Assembly (NCBI GenBank): GCA_039986595.1
Contig: JBDWQJ010000002.1
Span: forward strand, 169,519 to 233,518
Reading direction: 5' to 3'
Source: Lentilitoribacter sp039986595
GTDB taxonomy: Bacteria; Pseudomonadota; Alphaproteobacteria; Rhizobiales; Rhizobiaceae
DNA length: 64,000 nucleotides
Made by a program: the position numbers and the translations under genes. How positions within the stretch are numbered: the stretch's first letter is position 1; every line of letters starts with the position of its first letter. Shown piece after piece: positions 36,318 to 45,261 of the stretch. The notes below the pieces were generated by a model. That model did no database searches. It saw only the letters and a list, made by a program, of their open reading frames with translations, and was not told the origin of the DNA.

Positions 36318-37687
36318 CATAGTTCAGTTTCAGGGTGGAACTGCGACCATGCAAACCAGAACGCCTGATGGCTACCAATATCCGCACCGTCTTTGCCAAC
36401 TGCTTTAACGCCACTGCCCGATAGCACTAATCTCACATCGCCAAATGTGATTTCCTTACCACTTGTTAAAGCTGCAACGGCGTTCGCACGTTGGAAAGCA
36501 ATTGGCTGACCAGTCTCAGTGATCACACCAATAACATCCTCATGAACAGGTAGGCGCGGATCAACATCACCAACCGGGAAAATTGGCCCATTGGCGTCGC
36601 GTCCATTTCTGAAGTCTGGATCTCTGCCAAGCGCATATCTTTCAAGCAATACCGTTGTTTCAGGATGCGCTTTTTTCCATGCACCCCATGTGGAGGTGAC
36701 AACACTTGCTTGCTTCAACTTAATGCCTTTTTCATAAAGCGGCCCGGTGACAGCATTGCCTTTAAATGTATCCAATACAGAATAAGTCGTAAGATCATAC
36801 ATCACTTTGTTGGAACGAATGAGGAGACCTGATGTGCGCAAGACTGGTCGCTCAATGCCCTTAGGCAATTGATCGGTGAAATAGGCCTGCGCAGCGCCAC
36901 ATAATGTGCAATAGGGAATACCAAGATGACGACCACCAAGTGTATCATTGATCATCTCGCGCACTTCCATGATACGGCGCGGATAGGCGCGGTATTCACC
37001 GTTGACTTCAATGCCAAAGATCACATCGTCATCTTTGAGCCATGTTGCATCTTCTGCACTTGAGACCTGCGGGTTATCAGCAGCTGGGATACAATTACAT
37101 GGCTCGTCCGTCGTATCATAGGCACGGTTATCAATTAAAACCCCACCCCAGGACACATGACGCCAATCAATATCACCCTCGACGAAAATCCGCTCCCAAC
37201 CCGGCACAATCGTTGTGAAAATAGCGCGCTTATATTCAATGTAATTCGGCGGCTCTGGGATATCCCAAGCAATTAAATGATCAGTTGCAATGCCCCATTG
37301 GTTCTGCAGAGGTATTTCCTTACCCAACAAGTTTGTGGATGCTGCTGAGAGTTCAACATTCAAACGTTGCCCAGATGAAAAGCGCATCAGATCCGTTAAA
37401 ATCCATACAAGACGTGGATCTTTAGATTGAGATATAGTTATCAGCGCGACAGACTGATCTCGATCCCAACTAGATTTTTCCATAGCATCGATAAACGCAA
37501 CTTTCACTGCCGCAGCCACATCATCAGAAAGCGGTCCCTCAGGAATAGCAGGCGGTTCACCAAATTTCTCAATTACATAATCTGGCAAAGCTTTACGCTC
37601 TTCGGCGAGAGCTGCATTCATCAGCAATGAACACAATGCCAGCAGGGAATAAAGAACATGAAGATGAGGTTTTGAGCCAATTGCCAT
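36305..37687 (-). CDS. DUF3179 domain-containing secreted protein
   Basis: A 460-residue protein from the ATG at 37687, chosen because an AAAAAGG ribosome site precedes it and it begins a clean signal peptide (MAIGSKPHLHVLYSLLALCSLLMNAALA). The longer frame to 37756 adds 23 basic residues. The DUF3179 core shows IPYCTLCGAAQAYF with a CXXC pair, the FGIEVNGEYRAYPRRIMEVREMINDTLGG lead and TTYSVLDTFKGNAVTGP. The family is common in marine bacteria and archaea and its function is unknown. CNCIPAAD (about residue 225) holds another close cysteine pair. It is probably periplasmic, and no partner gene is evident. Confidence 0.85.
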   Translation of the reverse strand: MAIGSKPHLHVLYSLLALCSLLMNAALAEERKALPDYVIEKFGEPPAIPEGPLSDDVAAAVKVAFIDAMEKSSWDRDQSVALITISQSKDPRLVWILTDLMRFSSGQRLNVELSAASTNLLGKEIPLQNQWGIATDHLIAWDIPEPPNYIEYKRAIFTTIVPGWERIFVEGDIDWRHVSWGGVLIDNRAYDTTDEPCNCIPAADNPQVSSAEDATWLKDDDVIFGIEVNGEYRAYPRRIMEVREMINDTLGGRHLGIPYCTLCGAAQAYFTDQLPKGIERPVLRTSGLLIRSNKVMYDLTTYSVLDTFKGNAVTGPLYEKGIKLKQASVVTSTWGAWKKAHPETTVLLERYALGRDPDFRNGRDANGPIFPVGDVDPRLPVHEDVIGVITETGQPIAFQRANAVAALTSGKEITFGDVRLVLSGSGVKAVGKDGADIGSHQAFWFAWSQFHPETELWVGS

Positions 37688-37803
37688 GAGAAAGCCTTTT
37701 TGCAAACTATCAATTGGCGACAAGCGTAATCGCAAGCCTTTCTTGAGGCCAATCACGATTACATCAGGATTTTGTGATCACTCAAACAAACAATACTAAT
37801 GAG

Positions 37804-38103
37804 CTATTTACCGAGGACTTTTTCTTCTTTTGCGATTGACCATTCAATCAGATCACGCCAAACGGTTTCAGCAATCTGAGGGTCAAGATTTTTCTCAACA
37901 GCAAGTTTTCTAACGTTATCGACAACCTCTTCAACGCGTGAGGTAATTCTCGCAGGCATTTTCTCGCCTTGTTTAATCACCGCTGCACGATCGATATATT
38001 GAGTGCGCTTTGCGATCAATTCAATAAGTTGGCGATCAAGTTGGTCAATTTCCACACGCAATTCTGCCATAGAGCCGCAGTCTTCAGGAGGTCTTTGTGT
38101 CAT
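37804..38103 (-). CDS. AroQ-type chorismate mutase
   Basis: A 99-residue all-helical protein with the AroQ signature: MAELRVEIDQLDRQLIELIAKRTQYIDRAAVIK in helix 1, with the catalytic Arg and Lys, and then RVEEVVDNVRKLAVEKNLDPQIAETVWRDLIEWSIAKE. It converts chorismate to prephenate for phenylalanine and tyrosine; isochorismate-pyruvate lyase is a structural alternative. A second AroQ protein is encoded at 53.6 kb. The gene stands alone between the DUF3179 and TenA-like genes. Confidence 0.85.
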   Translation of the reverse strand: MTQRPPEDCGSMAELRVEIDQLDRQLIELIAKRTQYIDRAAVIKQGEKMPARITSRVEEVVDNVRKLAVEKNLDPQIAETVWRDLIEWSIAKEEKVLGK

Positions 38104-38215
38104 TTATCGCTCGTTTTTAGATGAAGTCGCATCCTCTTACCACCACCTTTTACCATCAATCAACCCAGCAAAATGCCGCAATCACACCAAGATCATACCA
38201 TCAAACAAGAGACGG

Positions 38216-38869
38216 TTAAGCCCGAGACTGGTAGCTAGCGTTAAAGAAATCAACTTCGCAATCAACCGCTTTGCCGAACATCTCTTCAGCTTTCGCGCGT
38301 TGCGCATCATCAAGATCGCCCCAGGCTTTATCAAGCTGATCGCGAAGATAATTCACCACGCCCTCAAAGCCCTCACCGCAATGAAGATCAATCCATTCAG
38401 AAAACCAAAACGGCAGGTTCTCATCATAATTCTCGTACCGTTCTGCCCAAGACAGATATGTCCATTCCGCAACAACGAGCACAGCCAACATCTGCTCATA
38501 GCGTCCTGATGTTTGCGCTTCATACATCAAATTCTGAAATGCTATTGTCTCAGGAGCAGCTGCAAGTTTGCGCTCCTCATCTGTCATGTCTAGCGCATCA
38601 AACGAACGCAGAAAATACGTATTTTCTGGGCCAGTGATAACAGCTAAAAACTGCGCTGCGGGCACGCTGTCAGCCAAGCTAGGCGCATGGGCAATGGCTG
38701 TCGCAAGCAATCGAACAAAGCGATCAATAAATTGATAGTCCTGTGCCAAATACCATTTCATTTTTTCAATCGGTAAAGTGCCATCAGCTAATTCTTTGCA
38801 AAAGGCGTGATCAGTTGCAGTGTCCCATTGGGATTGAAATTTTTGTTTTAAATGCTCGGTGGCTTGCAT
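38216..38869 (-). CDS. TenA family protein, cysteine-lacking (TenA_E-like)
   Basis: A 217-residue TenA/THI-4 fold protein (LPIEKMKWYLAQDYQFIDRFVRLLATAIAHAPS, then ENTYFLRSF). Classical TenA_C enzymes have a catalytic Cys in an LPC-W-Y motif near residue 135. Here the corresponding stretch reads LAVLVVAEWTYLSWAERY with no Cys, as in the TenA_E group, where a Glu pair is thought to act. TenA_C deaminates aminopyrimidine for thiamin salvage; TenA_E members hydrolyse a related formylated precursor or have other roles. No thiamin gene is adjacent. Confidence 0.82.
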   Translation of the reverse strand: MQATEHLKQKFQSQWDTATDHAFCKELADGTLPIEKMKWYLAQDYQFIDRFVRLLATAIAHAPSLADSVPAAQFLAVITGPENTYFLRSFDALDMTDEERKLAAAPETIAFQNLMYEAQTSGRYEQMLAVLVVAEWTYLSWAERYENYDENLPFWFSEWIDLHCGEGFEGVVNYLRDQLDKAWGDLDDAQRAKAEEMFGKAVDCEVDFFNASYQSRA

Positions 38870-39030
38870 GACAGATCCTCGATGGGTTTAACTAAACTTA
38901 GACATCACTGCTTCGTGGGATAAATGAACCGCATTCGCAAGGCAACTGTGAAATAATCAAGGAATGAAAACATCTTTTCTCAATGGCTGATCGTATAGAG
39001 ACGTGTAGCCCCATAAAAAAAGACAAAGCC

Positions 39031-39729
39031 ATGAAACCAATTCTAATCCTAATCGCAGCATTCGCATTTGCACTTTCGCCATTTCTATTGCCAGAATTTG
39101 GCGGCTTTGATCCTGATTTATATCCCGTTCCGCAGGATAACCCTGCTGTTCAACCCGCAGGTTGGGCATTCGCAATATGGGGTATAATCTATTTAGGCCT
39201 TATCTTTCACGGCGCTTATGGCCTGATAAAACGCAAGACAGATCAGAGCTGGGATCGAGGGCGCATATCTTTACTCGCTTCATTAGCGATAGGCGCCATC
39301 TGGCTACCCGTCGCATTCGTCTCACCCATCTGGGCAACAATCTTAATTTGGGTCATGCTCATCACAGCTTTAATGTCGCTTTACCAAACCCAAACAGCTA
39401 CCCCTAAATGGGCGGCAGCATGGCCTGTCGCACTTTATGCAGGTTGGCTAACAGCAGCATCCTTTGTGTCCATCGGATTAATCCTCGCCGGTTATGGTTT
39501 CATGGGTGAAGTGCCCGCCGCAATTATTGCGTTGATATTGGCAACACCGTTTGCGGTTTTCAATATATTCAAACTTCAACGCTGGACTTATGGCGCTGCG
39601 ATCGCATGGGGCGTGATTGCCATTGCAGCAAATAATTGGGGAAGTAATTCCGTGTTGGTTTGGCTATCCGTTGCGGCCGCTACCATTGTCATTGGCACAA
39701 CGATTTTAAAGGCGAGACGAACATACTAG
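39031..39729 (+). CDS. TspO/MBR-related membrane protein
   Basis: A 232-residue protein with about seven hydrophobic segments and many tryptophans. It begins with a signal-anchor-like stretch (MKPILILIAAFAFALSPFLLPEFGG). The block QPAGWAFAIWGIIYLGLIFHGAYGL resembles the long variants of the tryptophan-rich sensory protein/TspO family, as does WPVALYAGWLTAASFVS. The ATG at 39031 is preferred over 38983 because the latter adds a polar lead before the first membrane segment. It may bind tetrapyrroles or sterol-like ligands by family analogy; its role here is unknown. Confidence 0.6.
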   Translation: MKPILILIAAFAFALSPFLLPEFGGFDPDLYPVPQDNPAVQPAGWAFAIWGIIYLGLIFHGAYGLIKRKTDQSWDRGRISLLASLAIGAIWLPVAFVSPIWATILIWVMLITALMSLYQTQTATPKWAAAWPVALYAGWLTAASFVSIGLILAGYGFMGEVPAAIIALILATPFAVFNIFKLQRWTYGAAIAWGVIAIAANNWGSNSVLVWLSVAAATIVIGTTILKARRTY

Positions 39730-39857
39730 TTATAGATAGATCAAGCCTAAATATCCCGACTAAGATATTTTAGAACACTTGTGTTTATAAAGCGCCAGTG
39801 CCATATCAAGTCTACGCGCGAACATTTTAAAACCCACACGCGTTAAGGAGCAGACAC

Positions 39858-40118
39858 TTGGCCGAAGAGACCCGCTACATCATCCAAACCTATGGTTGGC
39901 AAGCTGCCAAAGGCAGAGCTCCAGCCAAACTTGTGATCACAGACACAAAGGAAGTGCCCTCTGAAGCAGATGCTATTCGCAAGGCCGAACGTATTCATCA
40001 AAATAGCACCGAACATGTCGGTGTTGATGCCTATCGATTAACCGTTGATGATGAAGCCGGCGAATATAGCGAACCAGAGTTTTTCGTGCGGCTTGGCGAA
40101 GTCCCAGATCTCGACTAG
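39858..40118 (+). CDS. Conserved small hypothetical protein with TTG start
   Basis: An 86-residue acidic soluble protein starting MAEETRYIIQTYGWQAAKGRAPAKLVITDT and ending in a predicted beta segment (YSEPEFFVRLGEVPDLD). A strong TAAGGAG ribosome site (39844-39850) sits seven bases before a TTG, which decides this uncommon start. No family is recognised. A convergent terminator separates it from leuC. The ribosome site and an undisturbed frame support a real gene. Confidence 0.72.
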   Translation: MAEETRYIIQTYGWQAAKGRAPAKLVITDTKEVPSEADAIRKAERIHQNSTEHVGVDAYRLTVDDEAGEYSEPEFFVRLGEVPDLD

Positions 40119-40164
40119 ATACTCCCAAAATTCTTACAGCTAATGTCTATATCCCACGTACAAA

Positions 40165-40194
40165 AAACCGGACAGGCTCTCACCCATCCGGTTT
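40165..40194. terminator. Convergent hairpin terminator
   Basis: AAACCGGA pairs with TCCGGTTT (8 bp) around a 14-nt loop between the 86-residue protein gene (+) and leuC (-). A-rich flanking sequence on the left gives a T-run for the leuC transcript. Confidence 0.75.
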
Positions 40195-40222
40195 CAATAA
40201 TTACGTAAATTGTAAATGCGGC

Positions 40223-41632
40223 TTATAGCTCGCGCACGTCCACAAAGTGACCGTTAATGGCAGCGGCGGCTGCCATTGCAGGTGAGACCAAATGTGTTCT
40301 ACCTTTAAAGCCTTGACGACCTTCGAAGTTACGGTTTGAAGTTGATGCGCAACGCTCTTCTGGTTTTAGACGATCGTCATTCATCGCCAAACACATTGAG
40401 CATCCTGGCTCACGCCATTCAAAACCAGCATCTGTAAAGATCTTATCCAAGCCTTCCTTCTCAGCCATCGCTTTGACCAATCCAGAACCTGGAACGATCA
40501 TAGCATTGACGCTATCTGCAACTTTTTTACCTTCGACAACTTTAGCAACTTCGCGAAAATCTTCGATCCGGCCATTGGTGCATGAACCAATGAAAACGCG
40601 ATCAACGGTGATATCCGTGATCGGTGTACCAGGTTTTAAACCCATATACTCAAGCGCACGCCATTTTGATGCGCGTTTGTTTTCATCTTCGATTTCATCA
40701 GGATTTGGCACAACGCCTTCAACTGAAATCACGTCTTCAGGTGAAGAACCCCAAGATACGATCGGCGGCAAGTTAGCTGCATCAAGAACGATAGTTTCAT
40801 CGTAATGAGCGCCTTCATCAGATGCGAGTTTTTTCCAATATTCAAGAGCGGCATCCCAATCAGCACCTTGTGGTGCGCGAGGCTTACCTTTGAAATATTC
40901 GTATGTCTTTTCATCTGGTGCAATCAAACCAGCGCGCGCGCCGCCTTCAATTGTCATGTTACAGATAGTCATACGACCTTCCATAGACAATGAACGGATC
41001 GCTTCACCAGCAAATTCGATCACATAGCCAGTACCACCTGCGGTGCCGATCTTACCGATAATCGCAAGGATGATATCTTTTGCGGTTACACCATCGGGCA
41101 ATTGACCATCAACACGCACAAGCATGTTTTTGGCTTTTTTCTGGATCAATGTTTGCGTTGCAAGCACGTGCTCCACTTCAGATGTTCCGATACCATGCGC
41201 CAATGCACCAAATGCACCATGCGTTGAAGTGTGGCTATCACCACATACGATTGTTGTACCTGGAAGTGTAAACCCTTGCTCAGGACCAACAACGTGCACG
41301 ATACCCTGACGCTCATCACTCTCGTTGAAATATTCAACACCAAACTCAGATGAGTTGTTTGCCAAAGCTTCAACCTGAATTCGGCTCTCTTCGTTTTTGA
41401 TACCTTCGTAACGGTCTTTTGTTGTTGGAACATTGTGATCCACAACAGCAAGTGTTTTTTCAGGCGCGCGAACTTTACGGCCGGTCATGCGCAAACCTTC
41501 AAAGGCTTGCGGGCTTGTCACTTCGTGCACGAGGTGGCGGTCAATGTATAATAAGCAAGTGCCATCTTCCTGAGTTTCAACCACATGGTCGTCCCAGATT
41601 TTGTCATACATAGTGCGTGGAGTATCAGTCAT
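40223..41632 (-). CDS. leuC: 3-isopropylmalate dehydratase large subunit
   Basis: A 469-residue aconitase-superfamily enzyme of leucine biosynthesis that isomerises 2- and 3-isopropylmalate together with LeuD, which is not in the window. The [4Fe-4S] cysteines are in GSCTNGR (one) and GCSMCLAMN (two). The VCGDSHTSTHGAFGALAHGIG block and the C-terminal STSNRNFEGRQGFKGRTHLVSPAMAAAAAINGHFVD are diagnostic. In many Rhizobiales leuC follows rplS; here the two are about 9 kb apart with the cys and accessory genes between. No leader-peptide attenuator could be defined upstream. Confidence 0.97.
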   Translation of the reverse strand: MTDTPRTMYDKIWDDHVVETQEDGTCLLYIDRHLVHEVTSPQAFEGLRMTGRKVRAPEKTLAVVDHNVPTTKDRYEGIKNEESRIQVEALANNSSEFGVEYFNESDERQGIVHVVGPEQGFTLPGTTIVCGDSHTSTHGAFGALAHGIGTSEVEHVLATQTLIQKKAKNMLVRVDGQLPDGVTAKDIILAIIGKIGTAGGTGYVIEFAGEAIRSLSMEGRMTICNMTIEGGARAGLIAPDEKTYEYFKGKPRAPQGADWDAALEYWKKLASDEGAHYDETIVLDAANLPPIVSWGSSPEDVISVEGVVPNPDEIEDENKRASKWRALEYMGLKPGTPITDITVDRVFIGSCTNGRIEDFREVAKVVEGKKVADSVNAMIVPGSGLVKAMAEKEGLDKIFTDAGFEWREPGCSMCLAMNDDRLKPEERCASTSNRNFEGRQGFKGRTHLVSPAMAAAAAINGHFVDVREL

Positions 41633-42002
41633 TTTATTGTCCTTGAAATATGAAAAAGCGAATTAGAAAAATAGTTAGCCGGATTTAGGCGTAGCTATTT
41701 CCTCGCCCAGCGCTGGTGACAGCGAGCAAAAAACGTGAAGGCAAGCGCTTGTGATCATCAAGCAGAATGATTTTACCTTGCCGATTTTGCGATATTAAGT
41801 TCATGAGGTGCTCATAGCAATCTTTGTCGCAAGAGGCAATTGAGTGTTTAATTTTATATTTCGCAAACTCAATACCCCTTCTGACACATTAGCGATCATA
41901 AGATGCCCCCATTCGCATCAAATTTGGCATATAATTCCTTCAAAAGTTAAAAAATGAGACTTATGATGGAGCCAATTATTATTCAATAATAGAGCCAAAA
42001 AT
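41633..42002. other. 370-bp divergent intergenic region leuC / cysH
   Basis: This gap between the diverging leuC (-) and cysH (+) genes should hold both promoters and possibly a sulfur-responsive control site. I could not assign convincing -35/-10 pairs. The only coding candidate is a 39-codon frame on the minus strand (41685-41804), listed separately. No tRNA-like or strong terminator structure was seen. Confidence 0.6.
41685..41804 (-). CDS. Possible 39-residue small ORF upstream of leuC
   Basis: ATG to TAA, 39 codons, beginning MNLISQNRQGKIILLDDHKR. It is basic, with six Leu and four Arg, and has an unremarkable ribosome site. It ends 52 nt before the leuC start on the same strand, so it could be a leader peptide, a small protein or chance. 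The Leu codons are not clustered as in a classic attenuator, and only a weak hairpin follows. Confidence 0.25.
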   Translation of the reverse strand: MNLISQNRQGKIILLDDHKRLPSRFLLAVTSAGRGNSYA

Positions 42003-42716
42003 ATGTCCTCCACTGCCACTGCCCTTAAATTTGATCAGCAACTTGCTGTCATGGATCTAGCACAACGCTTTGAATTTATTGTAAATTCAGTTAAAAACAC
42101 CACGTTTACGACCAGCTTGGGCAAAGAGGACCAGCTTATCACGCATATTATCGCCTCTGGATCGCACAATATTTCCATTACAGCGATCAATACGGGAAGA
42201 TTATTCCCCCAGACCATCGCATTGATCGAAACAACTCAGCAAAAATATAAAATTGATATCGCAGAATATTGTCCTGATGAGGCTGAGACCAAACAATATG
42301 CGGATAGTTTTGGCTTAAATGGCTTTTATGAAAGCATAAAAGCGCGACATGAATGCTGCCGAGTTAGAAAGCTTGAGCCGCTTGAAAAGATTTTAAAGAA
42401 CACCGACGGTTGGATCACCGGATTAAGACGCGAGCAGTCAAATAATCGCGCTCATGTTCCATTTTGCGAATGGTCTGAGAAGTACCAAGTGTTCAAGTTT
42501 AACCCGCTCGCCGATCTATCTTCGCAATCAATGGATGGTTTTATTGCGGAACACGATGTTCCAATCAATCCGCTTCACCTTAAAGGTTTTCCTTCAATCG
42601 GCTGCGAACCGTGTACGCGCGCCATCAAATCTGGCGAAGACGAACGCGCCGGGCGTTGGTGGTGGGAAAACGATAATTCCCGCGAATGCGGTTTGCACCA
42701 ACGCAGATCAATTTAA
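42003..42716 (+). CDS. cysH: Phosphoadenylyl-/adenylyl-sulfate reductase CysH
   Basis: A 237-residue reductase that forms sulfite from activated sulfate with thioredoxin or glutathione. The paired cysteines C118-C119 (HECCRVRK) and C201/C204 (GCEPCTR) bind a [4Fe-4S] cluster, and C229 in ECGLH is catalytic. The cluster cysteines are the mark of the APS-using type, in line with the absence of an APS kinase (CysC) domain in the adjacent CysN. It is the first gene of cysH-cysD-cysN. Confidence 0.93.
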   Translation: MSSTATALKFDQQLAVMDLAQRFEFIVNSVKNTTFTTSLGKEDQLITHIIASGSHNISITAINTGRLFPQTIALIETTQQKYKIDIAEYCPDEAETKQYADSFGLNGFYESIKARHECCRVRKLEPLEKILKNTDGWITGLRREQSNNRAHVPFCEWSEKYQVFKFNPLADLSSQSMDGFIAEHDVPINPLHLKGFPSIGCEPCTRAIKSGEDERAGRWWWENDNSRECGLHQRRSI

Positions 42717-42749
42717 TTTCCAAATACATCTATAAAAATCGAAAAGTTT

Positions 42750-43667
42750 ATGACTGATACAAATTCAAAACCGCCTCTCGATCCGCACTTAAAAGCGCTC
42801 GAAAATGAAGCCATCTACATTTTCCGGGAAGTTGCAGCAGAGTTTCAAAACCCTGTCATGCTCTATTCAGTGGGCAAAGACTCATCGGTGCTTTTGCATC
42901 TTGCACGAAAAGCGTTTTACCCCGGTCCAGTACCCTTCCCGCTTCTGCACATTGATACAGGCTGGAAATTTAAAGAGATGATCGCCTTTCGCGATAAAAT
43001 CGTCTCAGACTACGAGCTGGATCTGATCTCCTATACAAACCCGAGAGGTTCGGCGGAGAACATCACACCGTTTAATCACCCTCGTTATACCGACATCATG
43101 AAAACCGAAGCCTTGCGCACAGCGCTGGACAAAGGCGGCTATGATGCGGCATTCGGTGGTGCGCGACGAGATGAAGAAGCATCTCGTGCAAAAGAACGCA
43201 TTTACTCATTTAGAACAGCCGATCACAGCTGGGACCCACGCAATCAACGTGCAGAACTTTGGTCGATTTATAACGGCGATATTTTCAAAGGTGAAAGCGT
43301 CCGCGCATTCCCATTATCAAACTGGACTGAACTTGATATCTGGCAATATATAAAGGCCGAGGACATCCCAATTGTGCCACTTTATTACGCCCAACAACGT
43401 CCATTCGTTGAGCGCGATGGCACAATCACGCTCGCGGAAGATGAGCGTTTGGAACTAGAACCAGGCGAAATCGTTCAAAACGATAATATCCGCTTCCGTA
43501 CTCTGGGCTGCTTCCCACTCACCGGCGGCGTGCGTTCAACAGCAGATGATATCGATCAAGTCATTACTGAAATCCAATCCGCACGAACATCAGAGCGACA
43601 AGGACGCGCTATCGACAAAGATAAAGCCGGATCCATGGAATTGAAAAAAAGTGAAGGATACTTCTGA
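42750..43667 (+). CDS. cysD: Sulfate adenylyltransferase subunit 2
   Basis: A 305-residue catalytic subunit of ATP sulfurylase, which makes adenosine 5'-phosphosulfate. The PP-loop motif is YSVGKDSSVLLHLA, followed by LLHIDTGWKFKEMIAFRD, AFGGARRDEEASRAKERIYSFR and FPLSNWTELDIWQYI. The stop codon overlaps the start of cysN, implying coupled translation. The length is standard. Confidence 0.97.
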   Translation: MTDTNSKPPLDPHLKALENEAIYIFREVAAEFQNPVMLYSVGKDSSVLLHLARKAFYPGPVPFPLLHIDTGWKFKEMIAFRDKIVSDYELDLISYTNPRGSAENITPFNHPRYTDIMKTEALRTALDKGGYDAAFGGARRDEEASRAKERIYSFRTADHSWDPRNQRAELWSIYNGDIFKGESVRAFPLSNWTELDIWQYIKAEDIPIVPLYYAQQRPFVERDGTITLAEDERLELEPGEIVQNDNIRFRTLGCFPLTGGVRSTADDIDQVITEIQSARTSERQGRAIDKDKAGSMELKKSEGYF

Positions 43668-45109
43668 TGAGCGTTGCAGAGAAAATTTCACAAACCGAAT
43701 TACAAGATGAAACACAAAGTGCGGCGCTACCTACCGCTAAGAACTCCATCCCTTTGCGTTTCATTACATGCGGCAGTGTAGACGATGGTAAATCAACTTT
43801 AATCGGGCGTTTATTGTGGGACACAAAAGCTGTTTTCGATGATCAGATCGGTAAAATTGAAAAACAATCCGGCGGCCAAGTTAATGGCGTTGGTTCGCTA
43901 GAGTTCGCCAACTTGCTGGACGGGCTGCAAGCCGAACAAGAGCAAGGCATCACGATTGATGTAGCATATCGCTATTTCTCAACACCCAATCGTTCGTTCA
44001 TCGTGGCGGACACTCCCGGCCACAAACAATACACCAAAAACATGGTCACGGGTGCATCCACCGCAGACTTAGCTGTTTTGCTGATTGATGCAAGAACTGG
44101 GATTTTGGAGCAAACACAGCGCCACGCCAATGTGGTTTCCCTCATGGGTATCAAACAGGTCATCCTTGTGATCAACAAAATTGATCTCATTGACTATGAT
44201 CAAACACGCTTTGATGAAATCAGCGAGCAGTTTACAGCTATGGCGAAATTTTTTGATTTCAATTCAATAACTGCCATTCCAACGTCTGCGATCAAAGGTG
44301 AAAATGTCGCATTTTCGGCGCAGGAGAACATGCCTTGGTATAGGGGAAAAACACTTTTACAAACACTTGAACTTGCGCCAAAATCAACACCGCGTTCAAT
44401 GGGGTTTCGTTTTCCCGTGCAACGGATTTCAAGACCTGATGAAAGCTTTCGCGGCTATCAGGGTACAATTGCTGCTGGTTCAATTAAGCCCGGCGATCCG
44501 GTGACAATCCTACCATCAGGGCAACAAGCAAATGTCAGCAAAATAGTCACCTTCGATCTGGTAAGAAACGCAGGCGTGCATGGCGATGCTGTGACACTTG
44601 TTTTGGACCGCCAAATCGACATTTCGCGCGGCGATATGATTGTCTCAAACGATGATAAACCCGCTCTTGAATTTGCATACAATGCTCAGATCATCGCATT
44701 AACTGATCATGGAATTCAGCCAAGAAAGCAATATTGGCTTAAGTCCAACACGCGCAAACAACATGTCTCAATAGATATTGCAGAAACGCTTAACCTTGAA
44801 ACAGGCTTGTGGGAAACTGCTGACAAGATCGAACTGAATGATCTTTCAAAAGTACAACTTAATTTCACTAATAGAATTGCATTCGATACCTATCAAGATA
44901 ACAAAACCACAGGATCGTTTATTCTCATTGATCCCGATACGAATAATACAATTGCTGGCGGCATGATCACCCAAGCAATTGATAATGTGAAAACCATCAC
45001 GCCAAAAGCGTCAACAATAATTACGATGCCAAGTGACATTGCTACGGAGTTTTATCAGACTAAATTTTATCAAAAGTACCAAGACAGCATTGAGAATAAT
45101 GATAGCTAA
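43667..45109 (+). CDS. cysN: Sulfate adenylyltransferase subunit 1 (GTPase), without APS kinase domain
   Basis: A 480-residue EF-Tu-like GTPase that drives APS formation by CysD. G1 is GSVDDGKST (residues 36-44), G3 is VADTPGHKQYTKNM and G4 is VINKIDLIDY. Two beta-barrel domains follow. The chain ends after domain 3, so there is no C-terminal CysC kinase as in the rhizobial NodQ/CysNC fusion. That agrees with the APS-reductase-type CysH. Confidence 0.96.
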   Translation: MSVAEKISQTELQDETQSAALPTAKNSIPLRFITCGSVDDGKSTLIGRLLWDTKAVFDDQIGKIEKQSGGQVNGVGSLEFANLLDGLQAEQEQGITIDVAYRYFSTPNRSFIVADTPGHKQYTKNMVTGASTADLAVLLIDARTGILEQTQRHANVVSLMGIKQVILVINKIDLIDYDQTRFDEISEQFTAMAKFFDFNSITAIPTSAIKGENVAFSAQENMPWYRGKTLLQTLELAPKSTPRSMGFRFPVQRISRPDESFRGYQGTIAAGSIKPGDPVTILPSGQQANVSKIVTFDLVRNAGVHGDAVTLVLDRQIDISRGDMIVSNDDKPALEFAYNAQIIALTDHGIQPRKQYWLKSNTRKQHVSIDIAETLNLETGLWETADKIELNDLSKVQLNFTNRIAFDTYQDNKTTGSFILIDPDTNNTIAGGMITQAIDNVKTITPKASTIITMPSDIATEFYQTKFYQKYQDSIENNDS

Positions 45110-45261
45110 AACAAATGGTCGGCGCATAAAAATCCCACCTAAGCAAAAAATATGGGTAAACATCTCATAGTTTTCCAAATTTAAGGAAAGTTTGGGAAGG
45201 AAAACCCAGCTTAATGTGGCATAATTGTTGAACTTAATCACCGATAAGGACTGACAGTTAC

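Noticed and set aside
41633..42002. Classic leucine attenuator or T-box for leuC
   Set aside because: No run of Leu codons in a leader frame and no strong terminator hairpin before leuC; only a weak 4-bp TAGC/GCTA pairing exists.
45110..45261. Imperfect GTTTTCC/GGAAAAC pairing upstream of the glutamine amidotransferase gene
   Set aside because: The pairing is interrupted by large bulges in an AT-rich region and has no T-run, so it is not better than chance.
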